Of a stretch of 64,000 bases of DNA, positions 19,184 through 28,330 are shown one piece after another. This stretch comes from Nonomuraea dietziae (GTDB lineage Bacteria; Actinomycetota; Actinomycetes; Streptosporangiales; Streptosporangiaceae). Numbering within the stretch: position 1 is the stretch's first letter; the number at the start of each line of letters is the position of its first letter. The position numbers and the translations under genes were made by a program. The DNA is taken from the NCBI RefSeq assembly GCF_014195505.1, contig NZ_JACIBV010000001.1, positions 3,658,001 through 3,722,000 of the forward strand. The letters run 5' to 3'. Under the pieces are notes generated by a model. That model saw nothing but the letters and a program-made list of their open reading frames with translations, did not search any database and was not told the origin of the DNA.

Positions 19184-19671
19184 CCGCGGTTCAGCTCCTC
19201 CGCGAGCAGATCCATCAGCAGGCCGTCGTGGAAGGCGCCGGTTCTCGGGTCCCGCTCGTAGGCCCGCATCACGCCCACGCGCCTGAAGCCCACCTTCTCG
19301 TAGGCCCTGATGGCCGCCGTGTTGTGCGCGGCGGGGTCGATGGTGAGCCGGTGATGGCCTCTCACGTCGATCAGCCAGGTCGCCAGCGTCCGCACCGCCT
19401 CCGCGCCGTAGCCCTGACCGTGGTGTTCGGGATCCAGGAAGATGTCGATGCCGGCGCTGCGGTACTGCGGGTCGTCCTCCTCGTCGTACTGGATCGCGCC
19501 GATCACCCTGCCGTCGACGGTGACGGCCAGCATGCCGTCCAGGTCGTCGACCTCACCCCACCACCTGGCCACCTCGGGGGTGGCGAGGATCCGCCGCAGT
19601 GCGGGCTCGTCGTCAGGAACGGCCTCGCGCAGCACCAACCTGCGCCCTTCGATCTCCATGACCACCAGCAT
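19180..19671 (-). CDS. GNAT acetyltransferase, aminoglycoside 6'-acetyltransferase-like
   Basis: Acetyltransferase of about 163 residues. It shows the arrangement of AAC(6')-like GNAT enzymes: EVARWWGEVDD near the N terminus, the acetyl-CoA loop HHGQGYGAEAVRTL, and IDPAAHNTAAIRAYEKVGF. The substrate may be an aminoglycoside or another amine; the sequence alone does not decide. The start is the ATG at 19671 or 19659 (the latter after GGTGGT); the longer frame to 19782 enters the repeat region and is not credible. It is coupled to the CoA-transferase gene. Confidence 0.82.
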   Translation of the reverse strand: MLVVMEIEGRRLVLREAVPDDEPALRRILATPEVARWWGEVDDLDGMLAVTVDGRVIGAIQYDEEDDPQYRSAGIDIFLDPEHHGQGYGAEAVRTLATWLIDVRGHHRLTIDPAAHNTAAIRAYEKVGFRRVGVMRAYERDPRTGAFHDGLLMDLLAEELNRG

Positions 19672-19782
19672 GGCACCGCCCCCGCAGCAGCCCAGCCGCT
19701 CAGCCGCCCAGCGCTCAGCTCTCACCGCATTCGCCCGCCGGCCCATCCCCAGCCTTACTCTCGGAGCCCCGTCCACCCACAC

Positions 19783-20388
19783 CCCCGCTCATCCGTCTCC
19801 GCCCGTCCATCCGCAGCCCCGCCCATCCACCCCAGCTTGTCCATCCACAGCCCCACTCCCAGAGCCCGCAGCCCCCGCTCGTCTTTCCCCACGTTCATCC
19901 GCACCCCGCTCGTCCACCCCCTCTCGTCCGTCCGCAGCAGCGCACTCAGAGCCCAGTCCATCCGCAGTCGGCTCCCAGAGCCTCGTCCCCCACCGCCCCG
20001 CTCGTCCATCCACGCCCCCGCGCGTCCGTCCCGCCCGTCCATCCGCAGCACCGCTCGTCCACCCCCACTCGTCCGTCCGCAGCCTCGCACTCAGAGCCCA
20101 GTCCATCCGCAGCACCGCTCCCAGAGCCTCGTCCACCCACCGCCCCGCTCGTCCATCCACGCCCCCGCGCGTCCGTCCCGCCCGTCCACCCACCGCCCCG
20201 CTCGTCCACCCACCGCCCCGCTCGTCCACCCCCACTCGTCCGTCCGCAGCTCCGGTCTCAGAGCCCAGTCCGTCCGCAGCCCGCTGCCGGAGCCCAGTCC
20301 ATCCACAGCCCCACTCCCAGAGCCCCGTCCATCCACAGAACCCCGTTCACCGGCCACGTCCACCCTGGCCCGCTGCCACCGTTGCCCC
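19783..20388. repeat. Degenerate tandem repeats between GNAT and M23 genes
   Basis: This 606-bp gene-free gap is built from variants of GTCCATCC(A/G)CAG and CGCTCGTCCA(C/T)CCAC. A higher-order unit of about 146 bp recurs almost exactly: CACCGCCCCGCTCGTCCATC begins at 19991 and again at 20138, and CACTCAGAGCCCAGTCCATC at 19943 and 20088. Open frames here on both strands translate to low-complexity strings and share no codon pattern with real genes. I see no gene in it. Confidence 0.85.
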
Positions 20389-21063
20389 ATGGCCTGTCCT
20401 CCCCCCAGCCACGCGGCTGCCGCGTCCAACAGCGCCCGTCTCCGAGGCACCAGCCCACCGCGCTCCCTCCCTCTCCGACACCGGGCGCTCCGCCGCTGCG
20501 CCGTGCTGCTGGCGATCACCGTGGCGGTGCTGTTCCTGACCCCCACACCTGCCGCCGCCGACCCGCCCGACTGGCGTTGGCCCCTGCCGGGACAGCCCAG
20601 AATTCTGCGCCCCTTCAACCCGCCGCCCGAACCATGGCGCTCAGGCCACCGCGGCGTGGACCTCGCCGCCTCCCCCTCCACCACAGTCCTGGCGCCCGGC
20701 CCAGGCACCGTCACCTACGCCGCCCCGCTGGCGGGCAGGGGTGTGGTCTCCGTGCTCCACCCAGGCGGCCTGCGCACCACCTACCTCCCCGTCCAGGCGT
20801 CGGTACGGCGCGGCCAGACGGTCTCCGCAGGCGACCGGCTGGGCGTCGTCGAGGCGGTCCCTGGCCACTGCGCGGAGTCCTGCCTTCACTGGGGACTGCT
20901 GCGCGGCCCCCGCTACCTGGACCCCCTGCTCCTGCTCGCCTGGGCGCCGATCCGCCTCCTCCCCCACTGGCACCTACCACCCACCCCGTCCACAGGGATC
21001 CTCCTGCCAAGCGATACGACCACCACCACCCCTCCCCAGAGACCTACCTCGCAGAGCGACTAG
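20389..21063 (+). CDS. M23-family peptidase-like secreted protein
   Basis: Protein of 224 residues. A hydrophobic signal segment (about 36-57, ending in AAA-D) is followed by a lysostaphin/LytM-type domain (about 75-180). The first zinc motif is present as HRGVD (H87, D91). The second, normally HxH, reads CLHWG (C165, H167), so the usual catalytic His is a Cys. The internal His of the TxYxHL strand is also absent (TTYLPVQ). This may be a structural or weakly active cell-wall protein, as in other actinobacterial proteins with a CLHWG ending. A peptidase gene at this place near rpsB is common. The C-terminal tail is Pro/Thr-rich. Confidence 0.8.
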   Translation: MACPPPSHAAAASNSARLRGTSPPRSLPLRHRALRRCAVLLAITVAVLFLTPTPAAADPPDWRWPLPGQPRILRPFNPPPEPWRSGHRGVDLAASPSTTVLAPGPGTVTYAAPLAGRGVVSVLHPGGLRTTYLPVQASVRRGQTVSAGDRLGVVEAVPGHCAESCLHWGLLRGPRYLDPLLLLAWAPIRLLPHWHLPPTPSTGILLPSDTTTTTPPQRPTSQSD

Positions 21064-21079
21064 AACGACCACCCCCACG

Positions 21080-21170
21080 CCAAGCAGGACCTGATCCTCA
21101 CCCCAAGCAGGACCTGCTCCTCACCCCAAGCAGGACCTGCTCCTCACCCAAGGCAGGATGCTGCTCCTCC
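21080..21170. repeat. 23-bp tandem repeat after the M23 gene
   Basis: Units containing CCAAGCAGGACCTGCTCCTC start at 21080, 21103 and 21126, with a degenerate fourth near 21148. It begins 17 bp after the M23 stop codon. Confidence 0.85.
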
Positions 21171-21319
21171 ACAGGGCAGGCCGTGCTCCTCACAGAGCGG
21201 TCCCAGGCGAGCAATCGCGTACGAGGACCGAAGGACGACTAGAGGCCACCCCTCCCCAGGGACACCCGCCCATGGCAGGGCGAACACGGAGCGCCCCTGC
21301 CGGCCGGAGGCCCCCAGCA

Positions 21320-22300
21320 GGGGACACAAAGCGACCGCCCCTCCCGCCCGGAGCCCCCGACAGGGCACCCAAAGCGACCACCGCTGCGGGGGAAGCTCCC
21401 TGCCCAAGAAACCCGAAGCGACCACCCCGGTCAGGGAGGCGGCCGGGCAGGAGAACCCATGAGCCACCCTGCCAAGGAAGGGTTTCCAGACAGGCAGACA
21501 CGAAGCAACACCCCCGCCAGGGAGGCCCCTGGGCAGAGGGTCACAAGGCGACACCTCCTGCCAGGGAGGCCGCTGGGCAGGAGAACAGGAAGCGACCTCC
21601 CCTGCCGAGCAAGGGCTTCCAGACAGGGCGACACCAGGCGACCACCCCTGGGAAGGGTTGGGCAGGGGAGACGAAGCGCCACCGTTGCCGGGAGGCTTCA
21701 TACAACGGAGAGCTTCCATCCGAAGGAACAGGGCGACTGGCCCTGTCGACGTTCGCTGCTTCTGAGCAGGAGAACGAGGCCGCCACTCTTACCGGGAGAC
21801 TTCCGTGCAACGGGGAGCTCCCATGCAAGTGACACACGCACCGACCGTCCCTACCGGGCAAGGCTGCACCGAGCAGGAGAGACGAAGCCACCACTCCTAC
21901 CGGGGAGACTTCCATGCAACGGGGAGCTTCCACGCAAGTGACACACGCACCGACCGTCCCTACCGGGCAAGGCTGCACCGAGCAGGAGAGACGAAGCCGC
22001 CACTCCTACCGAGAGGCTTCCATGCGATGGGAGCTCCCATGCAAGTGACACGCGCACCGACCGTCCCTGCCGGGGAAGGCTGCACTGAGCAGGAGAGACG
22101 AAGCCGCCGCTGACGGGGGAAGCCCCATACAGCGGGGCTTCCATACATGGGGCACACGAAGCGACCGCCCCTGCCGAGAGGGCTGCCGCTGAGCAGGGGA
22201 AACGAGAAGTCCACTCCGCCGTGGGCGGCTTCAGAACAAGGGACGAGGCGACCGCCTTTGCTGGGGCTCTGGCAGGGGAGACACGCGGCGACCACCGCTG
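21320..22300. repeat. Degenerate ~44-bp repeat array with a 108-bp higher-order unit
   Basis: A unit of about 44 bp, GAAGCGACCACC(C/G)CTGCC...GGGAGGC...GGGCAGGAGA, recurs at about 21329, 21372, 21416, 21461, 21503, 21545, 21590, 21635 and 21674, and again at 22159, 22207, 22246 and 22285. Between them four larger units start at 21777, 21885, 21994 and 22101, spaced 107-109 bp, with the shared segment CACGCACCGACCGTCCCTAC. The 1.38-kb gap between the M23 gene and xerC is otherwise gene-free; its open frames are repeat translations. Confidence 0.85.
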
Positions 22301-22443
22301 CCCTGGGGCGGGACTCCTGCGCGAGGTGAGTGCGGACCTCCCCCGCGGTCCCGGGGCTGCCGCTCCCGGCGGCCAGCTCCTCCTCAGGAACGCCCATGGC
22401 AAGACGAGGACGGGCGGTATCCCTCCTTGGTGATCGCCTCGGG

Positions 22444-23328
22444 TCAAGCGCGGGGATGGGCCTGCCTGTAGGCGGCTCGCAGGCGCTCGATCGACACGTG
22501 CGTGTAGATCTGGGTGGTGTTCAGCGACGCGTGCCCCAGCATCTCCTGCACACTCCGCAGATCGGCCCCACCTTCCAGCAGGTGGGTCGCCGCGCTGTGG
22601 CGTAGTCCGTGAGGGCCCATGTCAGGCGCCCCGTCGACCTGCCTCAACCGGGCATGCACAATTCGCCGTACCGTCCCGGCGTCGATGCGTCCACCCCGCG
22701 CTCCGAGGAACAGCGCGGGCCCTGTCCCTTCCCGGATCCAGCGAGGACGTCCGTGCACGCACCACCGGTCCACCGCCCGCAAGGCCGGCAGACCGAACGG
22801 CACCGACCGCTCCTTGCGCCCCTTGCCCAGCACCCTGACGACGTGACGGTCCCTGTCCACGTCATCCACGTCCAGCGCGCACAGTTCGCCGACCCGCACC
22901 CCAGTCGCGTACAGCAGCTCCATGATCGCCTGATCGCGAAGCTCCTTGGGCTCGCTGCCCTGCGGCGCGTCGAGGACGGCCTGCGCCTGCTCTTGATCGA
23001 GTACGGCAGGCAGCGCCCGTGCCGCCTTCGCACTCCCCAGGAGCAGCCCTGGATCGTCGGCCAGCCAGCCACGGCGGTGCGCGAAGGCCGTGAAGGTCCT
23101 GACGCATGCCGTACGACGCGCCAGGGTCGCCCTGGACAATCCGGCCGCGTGCTGCTCGGCCAACCATCCTCTGAGCACCGCGATGTCGAGCCCGCCCAGC
23201 TCTCCCCCACGATGCGCCATCAGGGCGGCCAGGTCTGAAAGGTAGGCGCGCACAGTGTGCGGCGACAGATCACGTTCGAACCGGAGGTGCTTCTCGAACT
23301 CGGCCAGCACCTCATCGACATCCGGCAT
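22444..23328 (-). CDS. xerC: Tyrosine recombinase XerC
   Basis: Site-specific recombinase of 294 residues that, with XerD, resolves chromosome dimers at dif. The N-terminal SAM-like domain (about 5-90) is followed by the catalytic domain. Catalytic residues are R145 (ATGVRVGEL), K172 (GKGRKERSVP), H240 and R243 (HGLRHSAATHLL), H266 (LGHASLNTTQIYTH) and the nucleophile Y275. The ATG at 23328 is preferred because AGGGG lies 7 nt upstream. Position between dprA and rpsB is the usual one in actinobacteria. Flanked by repeat arrays on both sides. Confidence 0.95.
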   Translation of the reverse strand: MPDVDEVLAEFEKHLRFERDLSPHTVRAYLSDLAALMAHRGGELGGLDIAVLRGWLAEQHAAGLSRATLARRTACVRTFTAFAHRRGWLADDPGLLLGSAKAARALPAVLDQEQAQAVLDAPQGSEPKELRDQAIMELLYATGVRVGELCALDVDDVDRDRHVVRVLGKGRKERSVPFGLPALRAVDRWCVHGRPRWIREGTGPALFLGARGGRIDAGTVRRIVHARLRQVDGAPDMGPHGLRHSAATHLLEGGADLRSVQEMLGHASLNTTQIYTHVSIERLRAAYRQAHPRA

Positions 23329-23451
23329 CCACAATCCCCTTCCGCGATCTCACCCGCCCGAGATGTCCCCTCTCAAGGGTCGCCTTCTCTGTCCACACGG
23401 ATCCTCCTTCCCGTGATCCACCCCTCGCGATCCACCCCTCGCTAGCTGCCG

Positions 23452-24185
23452 CTCTCAAACCGCCCACCCTGACCCCCACCGCGGCCCACCCCCGTGATCT
23501 CCCCCAACGCACACCACCCCCGGAGCCGCCCTCTCACAAGACGCCCATCCTGGCCCCACCGCGGCCCGCCGCCCCGCGATCTTCCCCATCGCGGCCCACC
23601 CACGCGAGCCGGCCCCTCTTACGAACCGCCCACCCCTGACCCCAACGCGGCCCGACATCCCGCGATCTTCGCCGCCGCGGCCCACCCACGCGAGCCGCCC
23701 CCCTCACGAACCGCCCACCCCGACCCCACCGCCCACCGCGATCCACCATCCTGAGATCTTCCCCAACGCGAACCACCCCCCGAGGCGCCCCTCTTACGAA
23801 CCGCCCACCCCTGACCCCAACGCGGCCCGACATCCCGCGATCTTCGCCGCCGCGGCCCACCCACGCGAGCCGCCCCCCTCACGAACCGCCCACCTCGACC
23901 CCACCGCGGCCCACCCCCGTGATCTCACCCCAACGCAAACCGCTCCCGGACCCGCCCTCTCACACGACGCCCACCCTGGCCCCACCGCGGCCCGCCGTCC
24001 CGCAATCTTCCCCATCGAGGCCGACCCACGTGAGCCGCCACTCTCACGAACCGCCCACCCCCTCATCCCACCGCGGCCCACCATCCCGCGATCTTCCAGA
24101 CCGCGGCCCACCCACGCGAGCCGCCCCTTTCACAAGCCGCCCTTCCTGGCCCACACCGCGATCCACGACCGTGATCTCCTCTTTT
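23452..24185. repeat. ~85-bp degenerate tandem repeat array, about nine copies
   Basis: Units of 78-89 bp start near 23452, 23532, 23617, 23704, 23793, 23880, 23958, 24042 and 24128. Each runs through CTCACGAACCGCCCACC, then CCGCGGCCCACC, CGCGATCTTCCCC and CCCACGCGAGCCGCC. Units at 23617-23703 and 23793-23879 are nearly identical over about 87 bp. Less regular copies extend toward the xerC start. The whole 23329-24386 gap between dprA and xerC shows no credible gene. Confidence 0.88.
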
Positions 24186-24386
24186 CGAGCAATCACCACG
24201 TTCACGACTTGCGGCCGTCGGCGCTGTCACTGGTGGCCACGCATGCCGACGCATGCCGTATTCGGGGAGCCCTTGCGGCATGGTGGCGACCTGGCCTGCG
24301 AACATCCAGCCGCACGAGGGAATCGGCGGTCCGCCACGCACGTGCAGGGTGACTCGGTCGCCTCTGAACCCTAGGGCGGTGATCGG

Positions 24387-25574
24387 TCAGTTCGGGTGGC
24401 CTCTTCGGAGGCGCCAGCCCTTGGGGACGCGTTCGATGTAGCCTGCGGCGGCGAGTCCGCCCAAACAGCTCAAGGCTGTCTTCAGGTCCACCCCTGCCGC
24501 CACCGCGATCGAGGCGGGTCCTGCGCCACCGCGGCTCGGAACGGCGTCCAGTACGCTCCGGGTCTCGTCGTTCAGGGTGTCGCGGGGTACCACTGGGCCC
24601 CTTGGCGTGGGAGCCAGGTCGTCGCCGATCATCCCGACGAGTTCGATCATCTCCGCAGGGGACGTCACGCAGACCGCGTTCCTTTCACGCAGCAGTTTGT
24701 GGCAGCCGAGGGACATCTCCGAGGTGATCGGGCCAGGCACCGCAGCGAGGTGGCGTCCGAGGTTGGCGGCGTGGGTCGCGGTGTTGAGAGCGCCGCTGCG
24801 AACCGCCGCCTCCACCACGAGGGTGCCCCTGGACAGCGCCGCGATGAGCCGGTTCCTGATGAGGAATCGCGCACGCGTCGGGTGAACGCCCGGCGGGCAC
24901 TCGCTGACCACAGCGCCCTGACGCCTGATCGCGGCGAACAGGTCGTGGTGCGCGCTCGGGTAGCAGACATCGGTACCGCATGCGAGCACGGCGATGGTCG
25001 GGGCAGGGCCGGCGAGAGCTCCCCGGTGGGCAGCTCCGTCGATGCCGTACGCGCCTCCCGAGACGATGGTCCAATTGGCTTCGCTGAGTCCGATGCCGAA
25101 CTCGGCCGCGACGTGCACGCCGTACGCGGTGGCGGAGCGGGCGCCCACCATCGCCACCGAGCGCAGACAGGAGTAGCGGAGGTCGGCGCTGCCGTGCACC
25201 CACAGCCCGAGTGGACGGCTGTGGCCGAGCGCGTCCAGCTGGGTGGGCCACTCGGCGGCTCCCGGGATGACCAGCCTGGCTCCAGCCTCGTGACCGGCCT
25301 CGAGGTCGGTGGCGGGGGCTGCGGCCTGGAGCCGTGCCTGCCAGGCACGCAACCGGCGATCCAGTGCGGCGGCGTGCTCCGGGTCGCCCCTGCGTGCGAT
25401 CTCCTTTTCGACGAAGTCCTCCGGGAGGATGCCACGGAAGATCATCTCGACGGTCGCCGCGGAGCCGTACAGCCGGACGAGACGTCCCATGATGACGTCA
25501 CCGACGTCGGCGGCTCGCATGAGGGCGGCGCGCGCCAGGAGCTCCCGATCGTCGCCGTGCGAAGGTGGATGCAT
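24387..25574 (-). CDS. dprA: DNA-processing protein DprA
   Basis: RecA-loading protein of natural transformation, about 395 residues from the ATG at 25574 (CAGGA 7 nt upstream). It has the SAM-like N-terminal domain, the Rossmann core with SVAMVGARSATAYG, IVSGGAYGIDGAAHRGAL, AVLACGTDVCYPSAH and FLIRNRLIAALS, and a C-terminal winged-helix domain. The frame stays open to a second plausible ATG at 26000 (GGGAG 9 nt upstream), which would add 142 Pro/Ala-rich residues made of short repeats; I regard that part as probably non-coding or disordered. It follows comM, as usual in actinobacteria. Confidence 0.92.
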   Translation of the reverse strand: MHPPSHGDDRELLARAALMRAADVGDVIMGRLVRLYGSAATVEMIFRGILPEDFVEKEIARRGDPEHAAALDRRLRAWQARLQAAAPATDLEAGHEAGARLVIPGAAEWPTQLDALGHSRPLGLWVHGSADLRYSCLRSVAMVGARSATAYGVHVAAEFGIGLSEANWTIVSGGAYGIDGAAHRGALAGPAPTIAVLACGTDVCYPSAHHDLFAAIRRQGAVVSECPPGVHPTRARFLIRNRLIAALSRGTLVVEAAVRSGALNTATHAANLGRHLAAVPGPITSEMSLGCHKLLRERNAVCVTSPAEMIELVGMIGDDLAPTPRGPVVPRDTLNDETRSVLDAVPSRGGAGPASIAVAAGVDLKTALSCLGGLAAAGYIERVPKGWRLRRGHPN

Positions 25575-26469
25575 GCCAGGGTCCTGGGGGATGCGGGCGG
25601 AAGTGTCCCTGAGGTCGGGCGCCTGGCTCGTCGAGTCGACCGACGGCTCGAGAGCTCGACCTGGAGACTGGGCCACCGGGCCGGGCGCCTGACTCACCAA
25701 CCGGGTCAGCAACTCGGGCGCCTCGTCAGGTGATGGGCACAGCGGATCGACCGCTCGGCTTGATGAGTGGGTTGGCGGATCGACCGCTCGCCTCAGTGAC
25801 TGTTCCAGCGGGTCCGGCCCGAGCGGGTCCGGCCCGAGCGCATCCGGCCCGAGTGGCGCAGGTGCGGCCGGCCCTGCTGCGGGTGGTTGGGGTGAGGGGT
25901 GTTCTGTGATGACGGTGTCCTGTGCCGGGTGGGTTGGATGGTGACGTTGCAGGGCTGGTTCCTGGGTGCCGTCGGGGGTCGGACCAGGACAGGCGGTCAT
26001 GTCTTCACGCTCCCGTCGTTCTCGCGAGGACGTCCGATTAATGTCCTCTCTTTTCAGTGGGGACTGGCTGTGTCCTCGCCGAGGTCTCGGCCAGGCCCTC
26101 CGGATCTCGTTTCGCGTGCCGTACGGCTGGGGCGGTCGAGGGCGGCCAGCACGACGGCTCCTGGCATCGGCAACCCGGGCGCCGGCATCTCGGGTGGCGT
26201 CCGGAGGCTTACGAGGTCGCACGGCTGTGGGCTGTTGGGTGGTTGCCGTCGGGGTGGAGGGAGTGCCTGCGGGATTCTGGGCGATGGGGGCGAGGTGGCG
26301 GCCGGGGCGAATCCCATCAAGAGGGCTGGGGCGATCGGGCGACACGCTGTCAGAGAGCTGAGGTACTGGACGAAACCGAGTGGGACTTCGGGGATCAGAC
26401 ACCGCCTTCCGTGGGGCTGAGGTCAGACGACGCCCGGCTGAAGTCCGGGGTTTGAGCGACGCCCTGAAC
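25575..26469. other. Gap upstream of dprA with short repeats
   Basis: This stretch up to the 28-bp array holds short direct repeats: a GAGCGGGTCCGGCCC-like 15-bp unit three to four times at about 25810-25856, GCGGATCGACCGCTCG twice near 25742-25790, and CGGGCGCCT several times. If translation of dprA began at 26000, the first half would encode a disordered N-terminal extension. No other gene is visible. Confidence 0.6.
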
Positions 26470-26695
26470 GGCGGGGGTTGGGCGGCACCCTGCTGAACGC
26501 CGGGCTTGGGCGGCACCCTGCTGAACGCCGGGCTTGGGCGGCACCCTGCTGAACGCCGGGGTTGGGCGGCACCTTGCTGTAGGGCGAAGGTGGGCGGTGC
26601 CTTGCTGTAGGGCTAGGCAGGCGATGCCTTGCGAGGGCCGCAGGTTGGCGGTGCCTTGCTGTGGGGCGCGGGCTCAGGCGACGCCTAGCCAAAGG
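26470..26695. repeat. 28-bp tandem repeat array running into the comM stop codon
   Basis: Units containing GGGCTTGGGCGGCACCCTGC start at 26470, 26498, 26526 and 26554 (exact 28-bp spacing). Increasingly diverged units continue to about 26695. The last unit, GCGCGGGCTCAGGCGACGCC onward, includes the comM stop and last codons. The array therefore seems to descend from the comM 3' end, with the oldest copy still coding and the newest, most uniform copies farthest away. Confidence 0.88.
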
Positions 26696-28330
26696 GCCAG
26701 GGCGGTGGAGGTTTCTGAGACGTCGGGGCGGTCTTTGCCTTCAAGGTCGGCGATGGTCCAGGCGAGGCGTACCACGCGGTCGAGGCCGCGAGCGCTGAGG
26801 CTGCCAGCGTCGAGGCAGGCGGTCATCGGTTTCATCGCCGCCTCCGATGGGCGATAGTCGGCGTGCAAGACTGCGGCGGGGATTTCGGCGTTCGTCCTCC
26901 ACGGCGTCCCGGCCAGCCGTTTGGCCGAACGCTCGCGGGCCATCTGCACGCGTTCGGCCACCACCTTGCTGGTCTCGACGAACTGGCGGTCGGCCATGAG
27001 TTCGCGCCTGCTCGACCGGGCGATGGTCACCTTCATGTCGATGCGGTCGAGCAGAGGACCCGAGAGCCTGCCCAGGTAGCGGCGCCTGGCGGCGGGTGAG
27101 CACTGGCAGCGCTCGCCCGCGCCCGCGGGCTGCGCACAGGGACAGGGGTTCGCGGCGAGGACGAGCATGAACTTCGCGGGGAAGGTGATCGTGCCGACCG
27201 CGCGCGACACGGTCACCCTGCCTGCCTCCAGCGGCTGGCGGAGCGAATCGAGCACGTGCCGGGGGAACTCGGGAGCCTCGTCCAGGAACAGCGCGCCGTG
27301 ATGGGCCAGGGACACTGCACCGGGGCGCACGACGTTGCTACCGCCGCCGACGATCGAGGCGACGCTCGCCGTGTGGTGCGGGCTCACGAACGGCGGCCGG
27401 CTCATCATCGGGCTGTTGGACGGCAGGACCCCTGCGATGGAGTGGATCGCCGTCACCTCGAGCGCCTGGTCGACGTCGAGGTCGGGGAGGAGGGTCGGCA
27501 GACGCTCGGCCAGGAGCGTCTTGCCGGTGCCTGGCGGACCGAGCATCCAGAGGTTGTGGCCGCCCGCCGCGGAGACCTCGAGCGCGCGCCGTCCGAGCGG
27601 CTGGCCGACCACGTCGGACAGGTCGACGGGCGGACGATCCGTCTCGAAGGTGAGCCCTGGGGCCGTCTGGGCCCCGGAGCCGACCACGGTGAGCCTCCGA
27701 CCCGGCGGGGCGTCCTGGGACGCACGTCCGGGGTCTTGAGGAGGGCCTTCGCCGTCTGGGTGCGATTCGTTGCCGGGGAGTTCGTCGGGCACGAGTCGCA
27801 GGCGAGGGGGCGCGTCGCCTCGGCGCAGCCATTCCACGAGCTGGCGCAGGTCGTCGATGGGCACCACGGTGACGTCCGGCACCAGCGCGGCCTCGGCGGC
27901 GTTGGCGGCGGGGACGACCACCGTCGAGCCTCCGCTCTCCACCGCGCCGAGTACCGAGGGCAGCACCCCTCGTACGGCTCTGAGCCGCCCGTCGAGCCCG
28001 AGCTCGCCCAGGAAGAACGGCTCGGCGATCCGGTCGGCGGGTACAGCCCCGGCCGCACCCATGATCGCGATGGCGATGGCGAGATCGAACTGACTGCCGC
28101 GTTTGGGCAGGCTGGCAGGGAAGAGGCTCACGGTGATGCGGGCATCTGGCCACGGGTAGTGGCTGTTGACCATCGCGGAGCGCACCCTGTCGCGCGCCTC
28201 GCTCAGCGCGGTGTCGGGCAGGCCGATCAGGTGGATGCCTGCCAGGGCCGCTGCCGACGTCGGCCTCGACCTCGACGCTGCGTCCTGTGACGCCGATGAG
28301 GGTGACGCTGCGGGTGCGGGCCACCGCCAT
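26674..28330 (-). pseudogene. comM: ComM/YifB-type Mg-chelatase-like helicase, frame broken near N terminus
   Basis: AAA+ ATPase involved in branch migration during natural transformation. The N-terminal 28 codons from the ATG at 28330 read ARTRSVTLIGVTGRSVEVEA and then shift frame at AGGGCC (28244-28249). Deleting one G of 28245-28247 restores GSGLAGIHLIGLPDTALSEA and joins the remaining about 520 residues. These include Walker A GPPGTGKT, Walker B ALFLDEAPEF, and the C-terminal NPCPC segment (ANPCPCAQPAGAGERCQC). As given, only an internal start at 28185 would yield protein, lacking about 48 residues. The break matches those in pyrH and arsR. It abuts the yraN stop directly, so the genes are co-transcribed. 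Confidence 0.92.

Noticed and set aside
19755..20235. Trp/Gly/Arg-rich small proteins on the minus strand (WMDERGGG-type repeats)
   Set aside because: They are translations of the tandem repeats, occur in several frames at once, and have no ribosome sites.
21320..22300. CRISPR-like array
   Set aside because: Repeats are degenerate, the sequence between them is itself repeated, unit spacing changes from 44 to 108 bp, and no cas gene is nearby.
25575..26000. A 142-residue N-terminal extension of DprA as certain coding sequence
   Set aside because: An ATG with a fair ribosome site exists at 26000, but the stretch is repetitive and Pro-rich, and DprA has normal length from 25574. Kept only as an alternative.
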